Positions 36,001-44,734 of a stretch of 64,000 nucleotides of DNA are shown here, in pieces. The position numbers were made by a program, and so were the translations under genes. The notes under the pieces were generated by a model. It saw nothing but the letters and a program-made list of their open reading frames with translations, was not told where the DNA came from and searched no databases. Position 1 is the stretch's first letter. Every line of letters starts with the position of its first letter. Source of the DNA: Micromonospora matsumotoense. GTDB taxonomy: Bacteria > Actinomycetota > Actinomycetes > Mycobacteriales > Micromonosporaceae. The DNA lies in assembly GCF_900091525.1 (NCBI RefSeq), contig NZ_FMCU01000005.1, forward strand, positions 124,001 to 188,000. Reading direction: 5' to 3'.

Positions 36001-37550
36001 CCGAACTCAAGTTGCCGTCGATCGACTACCCGGCGATCGCCCCGATCCTGATCATGCTGGGGGTGGCCCTGCTGGGCGTCCTGGTGGAGGCGTTCGTGCC
36101 GCGCCGCCGCCGGCACCTGGTGCAGCTGACGCTGTCTCTGCTGGCGGTGCTCGCCGCCCTGGTGATGGTGGTGCTCAACGCCGACGCCCGGCTGGTCACG
36201 GCGGGCGGGGCGCTGGCCGTGGACGGTCCCACCCTGTTCCTGCAGGGCACCATCCTGGTGCTCGCCGCCATGTCGTTGTTGCTGATCGGCGAGCGGTCGG
36301 TGGAGCGCGGCGGCGCGTTCGTCGCCCAGGCGGCGGTGACCGCCGAGTCGGCCGACGACCGGCAGCAGGCCGAGGGGCGCAACGGGGCCACCGAGGTCTA
36401 CCCGCTGACCAGCTTCGCGATCGGCGGCATGCTGATCTTCGTGGCGGCGAACGACCTGCTGACCATGTTCATCGCGCTGGAGGTCTTCTCCCTGCCGCTC
36501 TACCTGCTCTGCGCGCTGGCCCGTCGCCGGCGGTTGCTCAGCCAGGAAGCGGCGATGAAGTACTTCCTGCTCGGGGCGTACGCCTCGGCGTTCTTCCTGT
36601 TCGGCGTGGCCCTGGTGTACGGCTTCACCGCCGGCATCCCGGGCCGCTCGGCCGGGGTCGACTTCGCCACCGTGCACGCCGCGGTGAGCGAGTCCCCGGC
36701 CAGCGACGTCCTGCTCTACGCCGGGATGGCGCTGATCGCCATCGGCCTGCTGTTCAAGGCCGCCGCCGCCCCGTTCCACGTCTGGACCCCGGACGTATAC
36801 CAGGGCGCGCCGACCCCGGTCACCGGCTTCATGGCGGCCTGCACGAAGGTGGCCGCGTTCGGTGCGCTGCTGCGGGTCTTCCACGTGGCGTTCGACCGGG
36901 CCGCCTGGGACTTCACCCCGGTCCTCGGGGTGGTGGCGGTGCTCACCATGCTGGTCGGCGCGGTGCTGGCGGTCACCCAGACCGACATCAAGCGGCTGCT
37001 GGCGTACTCGTCGATCGCCAACGCCGGTTACCTCCTGGTCGGGGTGCTCGCCCCGACCGGGGCAGGCGTCTCCGGCACGATGTTCTACCTGGCCGCGTAC
37101 GGCTTCTCGGTGCTCGCCGCGTTCGCCGTGGTGACCCTGGTCCGGGACGCCGACGGGGAGGCCACCCACCTGTCCCGCTGGGCCGGGCTGGGCCGCCGCT
37201 CGCCGTTCTACGCCGGGGTCTTCACCTTCATCCTGCTGGCCTTCGCCGGCATCCCGTTGACCAGCGGCTTCATGAGCAAGTTCGCGGTCTTCGGCCCGGC
37301 GCTGGAGAGCGGGCACGCCTGGCTGGTGGTGGCCGGTGTGCTGACCAGCATGGTGCTGGCCTTCCCGTACCTGCGGGTCGTGGTGATGATGTGGCTCTCC
37401 GAGCCGGGTGAGTCCACCCCGACCGTCGCGGTGCCGGGTGGGCTGACCGCCACCGCGCTGATGATCGGGGTGGCCGCCACGCTGATCCTCGGTGTGGTGC
37501 CGGCACCCCTGCTCGACCTGGCGACGGATGCCGCAGCATTCGTCAGGTGA
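35997..37550 (+). CDS. nuoN: NADH-quinone oxidoreductase subunit N (proton-pumping)
   Basis: NuoN is the antiporter-like subunit nearest the quinone arm. The 517-residue protein has about 14 helices. It carries ALEVFSLPLYLLCALARR (Glu helix), AAAPFHVWTPDVYQGAPTPV (near residues 256-275) and RLLAYSSIANAGYLLVG. A hydrophilic loop of about 25 residues (AVTAESADDRQQAEGRNGAT) between helices 3 and 4 is an actinobacterial insert. GTG 35997 overlaps the nuoM stop. A strong hairpin follows the stop codon, ending the operon. Confidence 0.97.
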   Translation: MTELKLPSIDYPAIAPILIMLGVALLGVLVEAFVPRRRRHLVQLTLSLLAVLAALVMVVLNADARLVTAGGALAVDGPTLFLQGTILVLAAMSLLLIGERSVERGGAFVAQAAVTAESADDRQQAEGRNGATEVYPLTSFAIGGMLIFVAANDLLTMFIALEVFSLPLYLLCALARRRRLLSQEAAMKYFLLGAYASAFFLFGVALVYGFTAGIPGRSAGVDFATVHAAVSESPASDVLLYAGMALIAIGLLFKAAAAPFHVWTPDVYQGAPTPVTGFMAACTKVAAFGALLRVFHVAFDRAAWDFTPVLGVVAVLTMLVGAVLAVTQTDIKRLLAYSSIANAGYLLVGVLAPTGAGVSGTMFYLAAYGFSVLAAFAVVTLVRDADGEATHLSRWAGLGRRSPFYAGVFTFILLAFAGIPLTSGFMSKFAVFGPALESGHAWLVVAGVLTSMVLAFPYLRVVVMMWLSEPGESTPTVAVPGGLTATALMIGVAATLILGVVPAPLLDLATDAAAFVR

Positions 37551-37567
37551 TTCTCGTTTTCCCGGAT

Positions 37568-37603
37568 CGTGGGGCCGGTGCGCTGAAGCGCGCCGGTCCC
37601 ACG
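37568..37603 (+). terminator. Hairpin terminator after nuoN, loop TGAA
   Basis: CGTGGGGCCGGTGCGC (37568-37583) pairs with GCGCGCCGGTCCCACG (37588-37603) over 16 positions, with two G-U pairs. It starts 18 bases after the nuoN stop and separates the operon from the polyprenyl synthase gene. Confidence 0.8.
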
Positions 37604-37642
37604 GCCGTATCCCCCGTCCGGAGCAGGTCGAACGGGTGTGGC

Positions 37643-38725
37643 ATGGTTGATGGTGTGGTGATTCCGGCGGGGGAGCGTTCAGGCGGCGTCGGCTCCGGCG
37701 GTCGTCGGGGCCGGGCGGGCACGGGTCAGATCGGCGCGCTCGGCGTGCATCTGGCCGATCCGCGGGTCGAGGCGTCCGTGCTGGGCCTGCTGGACGACGT
37801 CGAGGTCGAGCTGCGGGCCAGCGTGGCCAGCGCCGACCCGCTCGTCACCGAGGCCGCCCGGCACCTGGTCGAGGCGGGCGGCAAGCGGTTCCGTCCGCTG
37901 CTGGTGGCCCTGGGCGCGCAGTTCGGTGACCCGGCGGGCACCCAGGTGGTGCCGGCCGCCGTGGTGATGGAGCTCACCCACCTGGCCACCCTCTACCACG
38001 ACGACGTGATGGACGAGGCGGCCGTGCGGCGGGGCGCGCCGAGCGCCAACTCCCGCTGGACCAACTCGGTGGCCATCCTGGTCGGCGACTACCTCTTCGC
38101 GCGGGCCGCCGACATCGCCGCCGACCTGGGCCCGGCGGCGGTGCGTCTCCAGGCCCGCACCTTCGCCCGGCTGGTGCACGGCCAGATCGCCGAGACCGTC
38201 GGTCCCCGCGCGGAGGACCCGGTCGACCACTACCTGCGGGTGATCGCCGACAAGACGGGGTCGCTGATCGCCACCTCGGCCCGCTTCGGCGGGATGTTCG
38301 GTGGGGCGTCCGAGGCGCACACCGACGCCCTCGCCGGTTACGGGGAGACCATCGGGGTGGCCTTCCAGCTCTCCGACGACCTGCTCGACATCGCCTCCGA
38401 GTCGACCCAGTCGGGCAAGACACCCGGCACCGACCTGCGGGAGGGGGTGCCGACCCTGCCGGTGCTCTACGCGCTGGCCGGCGACGACTCCGACGCGGCC
38501 TCGGTGCGGCTGCGGGAGATCCTGGCCACCGGCCCGCTCGTCGACGACGCGCTGCACGCCGAGGCGCTCGGCCTGCTGCGGGAGTCCCCCGCGCTCAAGC
38601 GGGCCCGGGAGACCGTCCGCAGCTATGCCGAGGACGCCCGTGCGCAGTTGGCCCCGCTCCCGCAGATCCCGGCCCGCCGGGCGCTCGAATCCCTCTGCGA
38701 CTACATCGCCGACCGCACCAGCTGA
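37643..38725 (+). CDS. Polyprenyl diphosphate synthase (probable menaquinone side chain)
   Basis: A trans-isoprenyl diphosphate synthase that lengthens allylic diphosphates with isopentenyl diphosphate. The 360-residue protein has both Asp-rich motifs: DDVMD at 120-124 and DDLLD at 245-249. It also has the GGKRFRPLL block (79-87) and the KTGSLIATSA helix. The residues before the first motif suggest a long-chain product (inference). Placement right after nuo resembles grcC-type genes near menaquinone loci in actinobacteria. ATG 37643 is favoured; GTG 37658 is possible. Its 3' end overlaps the convergent MFS gene by 25 bases. Confidence 0.9.
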   Translation: MVDGVVIPAGERSGGVGSGGRRGRAGTGQIGALGVHLADPRVEASVLGLLDDVEVELRASVASADPLVTEAARHLVEAGGKRFRPLLVALGAQFGDPAGTQVVPAAVVMELTHLATLYHDDVMDEAAVRRGAPSANSRWTNSVAILVGDYLFARAADIAADLGPAAVRLQARTFARLVHGQIAETVGPRAEDPVDHYLRVIADKTGSLIATSARFGGMFGGASEAHTDALAGYGETIGVAFQLSDDLLDIASESTQSGKTPGTDLREGVPTLPVLYALAGDDSDAASVRLREILATGPLVDDALHAEALGLLRESPALKRARETVRSYAEDARAQLAPLPQIPARRALESLCDYIADRTS

Positions 38726-39912
38726 TCCCGCGCCGCCCGCCGGAGCAGTCTGCTGCCGGTGAGCATGAGGACGGCGGCGAGGACCATGGCGACTGCGGCG
38801 GCCAGCCACATCGCCGGGTAGCCACGGGCACCGGCGAGCGCGCCGAGCGCGAGCGGGCCGAGACAGCCGCCGGCGTACACGCCGGTCTGGGTGATCGAGG
38901 TGGCGGCGGCCGGGGCCTGCGGGTGCAGCCGGACCACCGCGAAGTTCATCAGGCCGGGCCAGGCCCAGCCCAGCCCGAAGCCGAGCACCACCCCCACGGT
39001 CAGCGGCACCGGGCCGGCCACGGCCAGCAGTCCCAGCCCGACGGCCCCGACCACCAGCATCGCGGCGATCAGCGCGACGTGGCCGGTGTCCCGCCGGTCG
39101 GCCAGCCAGCCGACGCCGATCCGGGCGGCCACGCAGACCGCGCCGCCCAGGGTGAGCACCAGCCCGGCCGGGCCGGGGGTGAGCCCCCGGTGCACCGACG
39201 AGTCCACCACGAAGGTGCCCAGCGCATTGGCGGCCCCCGCCGCGAGGGTGGCCGCCGCCCCGACCACCACCAGCGCCGTGGTGGCCCCGCCACCGCGCTG
39301 CGCCGCGCGCTCCCGCGCCGGTCCGGCCGCCTGCGGTGGTACGGCCGGCAGCGCGGCCAGCGCGGCACCGGCCGCAGCCACGAACGCCCAGCGCCACCCG
39401 GCGGTGAGGGCGATCGCCGGCACCGCCGCCCCGGCCAGCAGCGTGGAGGCGGGGATGGCGGCCTGTTTCACCCCGAACGACAGGCCCTGCCGTCGGGCGG
39501 GCACGTGCCGGGCCAGCGCCGCGTTGCTGGCCAGTTGGCCCAACGCGTTGGCGGTGGCGCTCAGCGCGAGCAGACCGACCAGCACGGGGTACGAGCGGGC
39601 CAGCCCGGCGATGGCGAGCAGGCAGCCGGCGGCGAGTGCGATGGCGACCCGGGCCACCACGGCCGGGCCGACCCGTTCCACCAGCCGGCCGGACGGCATC
39701 GAGGCGAGCGCGCTGACGCCGAAGTAGACCGACACGGCCAGTCCCAGCCCGGCGGGGGAAAAGCCCAGGTCGTCCCCCATCTGCACGGCGAGCCCGCCGA
39801 CCAGGAAGACCGGCAGGACGCTGGCGATGGTGGTCGCGACCGCTCCGGCGCCGGCCCGCAGGGGGCGTACGGTCGGCCGGCTCGGCGAGGGGCTGAGCAC
39901 GGTGTCGGTCAT
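38701..39912 (-). CDS. MFS transporter
   Basis: A 403-residue major facilitator protein with 12 predicted helices and short termini. The motif-A region is SMPSGRLVERVGPAVVARV (about 67-85). A second half-motif is WLADRRDTGHVAL between helices 8 and 9. It resembles sugar/cyanate-type permeases rather than drug exporters, but the substrate is unknown. It is divergent from an IclR regulator gene, with 158 bases between the starts, so that regulator probably controls it. It overlaps the end of the polyprenyl synthase gene on the opposite strand. Confidence 0.85.
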   Translation of the reverse strand: MTDTVLSPSPSRPTVRPLRAGAGAVATTIASVLPVFLVGGLAVQMGDDLGFSPAGLGLAVSVYFGVSALASMPSGRLVERVGPAVVARVAIALAAGCLLAIAGLARSYPVLVGLLALSATANALGQLASNAALARHVPARRQGLSFGVKQAAIPASTLLAGAAVPAIALTAGWRWAFVAAAGAALAALPAVPPQAAGPARERAAQRGGGATTALVVVGAAATLAAGAANALGTFVVDSSVHRGLTPGPAGLVLTLGGAVCVAARIGVGWLADRRDTGHVALIAAMLVVGAVGLGLLAVAGPVPLTVGVVLGFGLGWAWPGLMNFAVVRLHPQAPAAATSITQTGVYAGGCLGPLALGALAGARGYPAMWLAAAVAMVLAAVLMLTGSRLLRRAARDQLVRSAM

Positions 39913-40070
39913 CGTGGGCTCAACCTACGCGAGTCGACTTCCTGACAACCCCCGGCGTGTCGCCCGGGGACCCGCCGTATACCGCCTGATCTGGCATCCT
40001 CCACCCGAACGGGCGTTCCGTCCTGGCCGGGTTTTTCATATGGTGTAAGTCCCCGGCTGCGGAGGTGGTT

Positions 40071-40853
40071 GTGCGTGACCCCCTGGCGGAACCTTCGGAC
40101 CTGATCCGGAGCGTTTCCCGCGCGCTACGCGTGCTCGAGTCGGTCGGTCGTGCCCCCAAGGGGCTGACCGTCAAGCAGATCGCCCGGCGGTGCGAGCTGA
40201 CCGTCGCCACCACTTACCACCTGGTCCGCACCCTGGCCTACGAGGGTTACGTGATCCGTCGGGAGGACGGCACCTACATCGTCGGCCTGGAGATCGCCGC
40301 CCGGTACCGCGAACTGGTCACCGCGTTCCGGGGGCCGGCCGCCGTCGGGGAGTCGCTGCGGCGGGCCGCCGTCGACACCGGGTGGAGCCACTACCTGGGC
40401 CGGTTCGTCGGCGGCCAGGTGGCGGTCACCGCCGTCGCCGAGGGGGCCCGCTCGCCGTACCTGGAGGACATAGTCCCCGGCTTCGACGAGGGTGCGCACG
40501 CGACGGCCCTGGGCAAGGCGCTGCTGGCCACCCTCACCTCCGAGCAGCGCTTCCGCTACCTGCGCGAGTACGGCATGCGCCCGTTCACCACCGCCACCCT
40601 CACCAGCCCCGAGGCGTTCGAGGCGGACCTGGCCGCGGGTGACCGGCGGGGCATGCAGTTGGAGCTGGGGCAGTTCCGGCAGGGGGTGGCCTGTGCCGCC
40701 GTCCTGGTCACCCCGGACAAGGACATGGAACGGCGGGTGGTGCTGGCCTGCGCGCTGCCGGCCAGCGAGATGATGACCTCGGCCCGGGTGGTACGGGCCA
40801 AGCTGCTCACCGCCGCCCGTGCCGTTGCCGACGGCATCGCCGCCGACGTCTGA
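40071..40853 (+). CDS. IclR-family transcriptional regulator
   Basis: A 260-residue regulator with the IclR winged HTH first (about 10-70, ALRVLESVGRAPKGLTVKQI and ATTYHLVRTLAYEGYV). The effector-binding domain follows (about 80-255, with SPYLEDIVPGFDEGAHATAL and GKALLATL). IclR proteins usually sense small acids and often regulate a divergent gene, here the MFS transporter. GTG 40071 has GGAGG five bases upstream; GTG 40065 overlaps that ribosome site and is less likely. A hairpin terminator lies after the stop. Confidence 0.88.
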   Translation: MRDPLAEPSDLIRSVSRALRVLESVGRAPKGLTVKQIARRCELTVATTYHLVRTLAYEGYVIRREDGTYIVGLEIAARYRELVTAFRGPAAVGESLRRAAVDTGWSHYLGRFVGGQVAVTAVAEGARSPYLEDIVPGFDEGAHATALGKALLATLTSEQRFRYLREYGMRPFTTATLTSPEAFEADLAAGDRRGMQLELGQFRQGVACAAVLVTPDKDMERRVVLACALPASEMMTSARVVRAKLLTAARAVADGIAADV

Positions 40854-40868
40854 CCCGCCACGGGCGAA

Positions 40869-40900
40869 GGCCCCCTCCCGGACCGAAGCGGGAGAGGGCC
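40869..40900. terminator. Bidirectional hairpin between the IclR gene and phoX
   Basis: GGCCCCCTCCCG (40869-40880) pairs with CGGGAGAGGGCC (40889-40900) with one mismatch and an 8-base loop. It lies between two convergent genes, 15 bases after the IclR stop and 41 bases from the phoX stop. Confidence 0.75.
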
Positions 40901-40941
40901 CTCGTGGCCGGTCCGGCGGCGGACCGACCCGGGGAGACGCG

Positions 40942-43068
40942 TCAGCTGCCGATCGGGCCGCCGTCGAGCCGCCAGGTGACCACCACGCCCGGCTTGGCGT
41001 AGTCGCCGTCCGGCCAGGTCGACGCCGGCTTCTCCACCGACGCGCCGGTGATCTCGCCGGGGTGCTGTACGGCCACGAACACCGACCGGTTGTCGCCGGT
41101 GATGAACGGCCCGCAGGTCTCCGCACCCAGCGGCACGGTGAGGAACTGCTTGAGGTGCCCCCGCTCCGGCCCCTCGACGGCGGTGGCGAAGAGGCCGTCG
41201 TTGCTGCCCAGCGCGTTGCCGTCGGTCGAGATCCAGAGGTTGCCGGTGGCGTCGAAGGCGACGTTGTCCGGGCAGGAGATCGGCGACACCTTGGTCTTGT
41301 CGTACCCGGCGAAGTAGGTCGACGGGTCGGCCGGGTCACCGGCGACGATCGGCAGCGACCAGGAGAACGACTCCGCCGTGTTGTCACCCCGGTCCTCGAC
41401 CAGCTCCAGGATCTGCCCGTGCTTGTTGAGGTTGCGCGGGTTGATCTCGTCGGCCGCCGGCTTGCCGGCCTTGCCCCGGTCGGAGTTGTTGGTCAGCGCC
41501 ACGTACACCTTGCCGGTGAGCAGGCTCGGCTCGACGTCCTCCGGGCGGTCCATCTTGGTCGCGCCGACCTTGTCCCCGGCGAGCCGGGTGAAGGTGAGCA
41601 CGTCCGCGGCGGTCATCCCGTCGACGTACGAGCGGTTGCCGCTGACCAGTTTGATCCACCGGCCGGTGCCGTTGAACGCGCCGTCGGCGGGCAGCTTGCC
41701 CGAGCCGTCGATCTCGGCGGCGCTGGTCTGGGCGAACTGCGCCACGTAGAGGGTGCCCGACTCCAGCAGGGTCAGGTTGTTCTTGCGGGCCACCCAGGAG
41801 TCGCCCGGCAGGTACTTCTTGTCCGAGACGAACTTGTAGAGGTAGTCGAAGCGCTCGTCGTCACCCATGTACGCGACGACCCGCTTGTCCCGGGCCACGA
41901 TCACGTTGGCGCCCTCGTGCTTGAACCGGCCCAGCGCGGTGTGCTTGCGCGGCCGACTCTCCGGGTCGAACGGGTCGATCTCCACGATCCACCCGAACCG
42001 GTGCGCCTCGTTCGGGTGCTTCGCCAGGTCGAACCGCTCGTCGGCCCGCTCCCACTTGCGGCTGCCGCTCGGGTAGCGGGCGGCGGTGGTGATGCCGTAC
42101 CGGTCGAACCTCGGCTTCAGCTCGGCGGGCGCGGCGTCGGCGCCGACGAAGTACTGGTTGAAGTTCTCCTCGCCGGAGAGCACCGTCCCCCACGGGGTGA
42201 CCCCACCCGCGCAGTTGTTCAGCGTGCCGACCACCGTGCGGCCCTTCGGGTCGGCGGCGGTCCGCAGCCAGGCCGAGCCGGCGGCCGGGCCGGTCAGCTC
42301 GAACTTCGTGCCCAGCGCGGTGACCCGCCGGTTGTACGGCCGCCGGCCCTGGCCCACCGGCCGCCACTGCCCGGTGCCGTCCACCCGCTCCAGCTCCACC
42401 ACGGACATGCCGTGCGCGGCCATCGCGGTGCGGACCTGCTCGACGGTGAGGTTGTCCAGGCCGGTGAAGCCGGGGAACATCAGGTCCTCGTTGGTGTACT
42501 CGTGGTTGACCACGAGCAGCGCCCGCTTGCCCCGCCGGTCCAGCGGCAGCACCCCGACGAAGTCGTTGTTGTAACCGAACTGCTTGGCCTGGGCGGCGGC
42601 GGTCTGCCCGCGCAGGTCGAAGCGGGGCGCACCGGGCAGCACCGGGTCGCCCCAGCGGATGACCACGTGGTGGTCGTACCCGTTGGGGACGACCAGCGTG
42701 TCGAGCTGGTTCGGCGGGATCGGCTTGAAGGTCAGCGCTCCGCTGCCGACACCGCGCTGCGGTGCGGTCGGGTTGCCGACCTCCGGCACCACGGGGGTGG
42801 CCGGCGCGGCGGCGGCGGGGGCGGCCCCGGCCAGCGCGCCAACGGCGGTGCTGCCGAAGCCGAGCACCAGGGCGCCCACGGCACCCGCCCGGACCACGCC
42901 CCGGCGGGACACCTCGCCCTCGACCAGGTCACCGAAGTAGGTGTTGTCGGAGGTGTTGGGCACCGGGTGGTCGCAGGCGTTGCCGCAGCGGTACAGACAG
43001 GTCATCGCATCGCGGCTGCCGTGCCGGGTGGCACCGAGCAGCGGGAGCAGCCGAGGACGGTCGCTCAT
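40942..43068 (-). CDS. phoX: PhoX-family (DUF839) Tat-exported alkaline phosphatase
   Basis: PhoX phosphatases release phosphate from organic esters outside the cell using calcium and iron. The 708-residue protein has a Tat signal: SRRGVVR at residues 54-60, then a hydrophobic stretch (AGAVGALVLGFGSTAVGALAG) and an AAAA cleavage region. It is preceded by an unusually long N-terminal region of about 50 residues. Family marks are VVNHEYTNED, NNCAGGVTPWGTVLSGEENF and RFGWIVEIDPFDPES. ATG 43068 has GGAGG about 9 bases upstream. A PHO-box-like repeat upstream and a divergent sigma factor gene suggest regulation by phosphate. Confidence 0.88.
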   Translation of the reverse strand: MSDRPRLLPLLGATRHGSRDAMTCLYRCGNACDHPVPNTSDNTYFGDLVEGEVSRRGVVRAGAVGALVLGFGSTAVGALAGAAPAAAAPATPVVPEVGNPTAPQRGVGSGALTFKPIPPNQLDTLVVPNGYDHHVVIRWGDPVLPGAPRFDLRGQTAAAQAKQFGYNNDFVGVLPLDRRGKRALLVVNHEYTNEDLMFPGFTGLDNLTVEQVRTAMAAHGMSVVELERVDGTGQWRPVGQGRRPYNRRVTALGTKFELTGPAAGSAWLRTAADPKGRTVVGTLNNCAGGVTPWGTVLSGEENFNQYFVGADAAPAELKPRFDRYGITTAARYPSGSRKWERADERFDLAKHPNEAHRFGWIVEIDPFDPESRPRKHTALGRFKHEGANVIVARDKRVVAYMGDDERFDYLYKFVSDKKYLPGDSWVARKNNLTLLESGTLYVAQFAQTSAAEIDGSGKLPADGAFNGTGRWIKLVSGNRSYVDGMTAADVLTFTRLAGDKVGATKMDRPEDVEPSLLTGKVYVALTNNSDRGKAGKPAADEINPRNLNKHGQILELVEDRGDNTAESFSWSLPIVAGDPADPSTYFAGYDKTKVSPISCPDNVAFDATGNLWISTDGNALGSNDGLFATAVEGPERGHLKQFLTVPLGAETCGPFITGDNRSVFVAVQHPGEITGASVEKPASTWPDGDYAKPGVVVTWRLDGGPIGS

Positions 43069-43169
43069 GGAAGGAGCCTCCTGGAAACAGGTCGGTGGCA
43101 CGCCGTTTTCACCTGCTCGACGTGCGTACCGGGCGGACGCTGCCAGGACGGGGTGAGCGGCCACCGGAC

Positions 43170-43191
43170 GCGGTGTGAACCGGATGTGAAC
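43170..43191 (-). promoter_or_regulatory. PHO-box-like direct repeat upstream of phoX
   Basis: Read on the minus strand, GTTCACATCCG is followed at once by GTTCACACCGC: two 11-base units like the Streptomyces PhoP box (GTTCACC-N4 repeats). A third unit, GTTCACCGGCC, lies at 43198-43208. The pair is about 102-123 bases before the phoX start. Confidence 0.65.
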
Positions 43192-43202
43192 AGCAGTGGC
43201 CG

Positions 43203-43799
43203 GTGAACCGATCAGCGTCACGGCGCGTAGTAACGGGCGGACACATCCGCCGGACTCGTCGCGCGGGAAGCGAGGGGATCACCATCAGCGACCACGACGC
43301 CCAACTGCTGCGCGCGCTGCACGACGAGCATGCCGAGGCGCTCTACACGCACGCGTTGCGGTTGGTCAACGGGGACCGCACCCGGGCCGAGGACCTGGTG
43401 CAGGAGACCCTGCTGCGGGCCTGGCGTCACCCGGAGTCGCTGGATCCACGACGCGGCTCGGTCCGCGCATGGCTCTTCACGACCGCCCGGAACCTGGCGA
43501 TCGACGCCTGGCGGCGGCGGTCGACCCGGGTCGGCGAGGTGTTCACCGACGACCTGCCCGAGCCGCCGGAGACGATCGACGAGGCGGAGCGCGCGGTGGA
43601 GGCCTGGACCATCGCCGAGGCGCTGAGCCGACTCAGCCCCACCCACCGGGAGGTGCTGGTGGAGTGCTTCTACCAGGGTCGATCGGTGGCCGAGGCGGCG
43701 GCCCGGCTGGGGGTGCCGGCGGGGACGGTCAAGTCCCGTACCCACTACGCGCTGCGTTCACTGCGGCTGGCCCTGGCCGAGATGGGGGTGACCGGATGA
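43203..43799 (+). CDS. ECF sigma factor (SigK/SigL-like)
   Basis: A sigma-70 family factor of up to 198 residues. Region 2 spans about 37-105 (ALYTHALRLVNGDRTRAEDL, QETLLRAWRH, ARNLAIDAWRRR). Region 4 spans about 135-190 (ALSRLSPTHREVLVECFYQG, AARLGVPAGTVKSRTHYAL). The start is uncertain. GTG 43203 is the only ordinary start codon before region 2, but it lies inside a PHO-box-like unit and has a weak ribosome site, while GAGGGG at 43272-43277 precedes only ATC codons. The ATGA overlap with the anti-sigma gene gives a two-gene operon, divergent from phoX. Confidence 0.85.
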   Translation: MNRSASRRVVTGGHIRRTRRAGSEGITISDHDAQLLRALHDEHAEALYTHALRLVNGDRTRAEDLVQETLLRAWRHPESLDPRRGSVRAWLFTTARNLAIDAWRRRSTRVGEVFTDDLPEPPETIDEAERAVEAWTIAEALSRLSPTHREVLVECFYQGRSVAEAAARLGVPAGTVKSRTHYALRSLRLALAEMGVTG

Positions 43800-44497
43800 C
43801 CCGCTGCGAGTTCGCACACGACGACGGCGCGTACGTGCTGGGCGCGCTCGCTCCCGCCGACCGGGCCGCCTACGAGCGGCACCTGTCCGGCTGCGCGCCG
43901 TGCCGGGAGGCGGTGGCCGAGGTCGCCGTGCTGCCGGGCCTGCTGGGCCGGCTCGACCCGACGACGCTGGAGGAGTTCCTCCCGCCGCCGCCGGAGATCA
44001 GCCGGATGCCCGACCTGATCGCCACCGCCCGGGACCGCCGCCGTCGCGAGCGGACCCGCAACCGCCGACGGTACGCCGTGACCGCGCTCGTCGCCGCCGC
44101 GTTCGCCCTGGTGCTGGGCATCGGCGGGGCCTTCGCCCTGCGCCCGGCCGGCCCGCCCGCGCCGAGCACCCAGGCGGTGCGGATGGTGTCCATGGCACCG
44201 GTGTCGGCGAAGACCCCGGCGTTGCACGCGGAGATCGGCCTGAACGGCACCAAGTGGGGCACCGAGGTCACCATGCACTGCGGGTACGACGCGACGGCGG
44301 GCTACGGCAAGGCGAACACGTTCCGGCTGGTGGCGCGCGGCCCGGGCGACGTGACGGAGCAGATCGCCTCCTGGCTGGCCGCCCCCGGTGACGACGTGAA
44401 CCTGCGTGGCGCGACCCGGTTCACCGACGCCGACCTGGTCCGCCTCGAACTCCTGCGCGCCGACGGGACCCTCGTCCTCAGCTACGACGTCCGCTGA
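43796..44497 (+). CDS. Zinc-finger anti-sigma factor (membrane-spanning)
   Basis: A 233-residue anti-sigma protein. The N-terminal zinc-binding domain has HLSGCAPC (HX3CX2C, about residues 30-37) with an upstream His (EFAHDDG). An Arg-rich stretch (RDRRRRERTRNRRR) precedes one membrane helix at about 98-118. The extracellular part (about 125-233) resembles the RskA sensory domain, with TKWGTEVTMHCGYDA. It should hold the sigma factor inactive until a signal triggers release or proteolysis. Start ATG 43796 overlaps the sigma stop. The signal is unknown. Confidence 0.88.
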   Translation: MTRCEFAHDDGAYVLGALAPADRAAYERHLSGCAPCREAVAEVAVLPGLLGRLDPTTLEEFLPPPPEISRMPDLIATARDRRRRERTRNRRRYAVTALVAAAFALVLGIGGAFALRPAGPPAPSTQAVRMVSMAPVSAKTPALHAEIGLNGTKWGTEVTMHCGYDATAGYGKANTFRLVARGPGDVTEQIASWLAAPGDDVNLRGATRFTDADLVRLELLRADGTLVLSYDVR

Positions 44498-44552
44498 TCC
44501 CGGGCCCGCCGACCGGCACCCCTGTGGTGGGCCGGCTCGGCCGGGCCGTGGA

Positions 44553-44693
44553 GGTGCGGCCCGCGCCCGGTCGCTGGACCGGGTCGCCGTCGACGGTCAC
44601 CGGCGCTTCGGTGGTGGGCCGGCCGGCCGGGTGTGCTGGTGCTGCGGTCCGCACCCGGTCGCTGCTGGTGCTGCGGTCCGTGCCCGATCGCTG
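44553..44693. repeat. Degenerate short repeats downstream of the anti-sigma gene
   Basis: GCTGGTGCTGCGGTCCG occurs at 44635 and 44664 (29-base period). A looser copy, GTGCGGCCCGCGCCCGGTCG, lies near 44553. No gene is supported in this 237-base gap; the repeats look like local duplications. Confidence 0.5.
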
Positions 44694-44734
44694 GGGGTGG
44701 TGCGGCGGTCGGCGGATGCTGCGCCGCGACGTGC

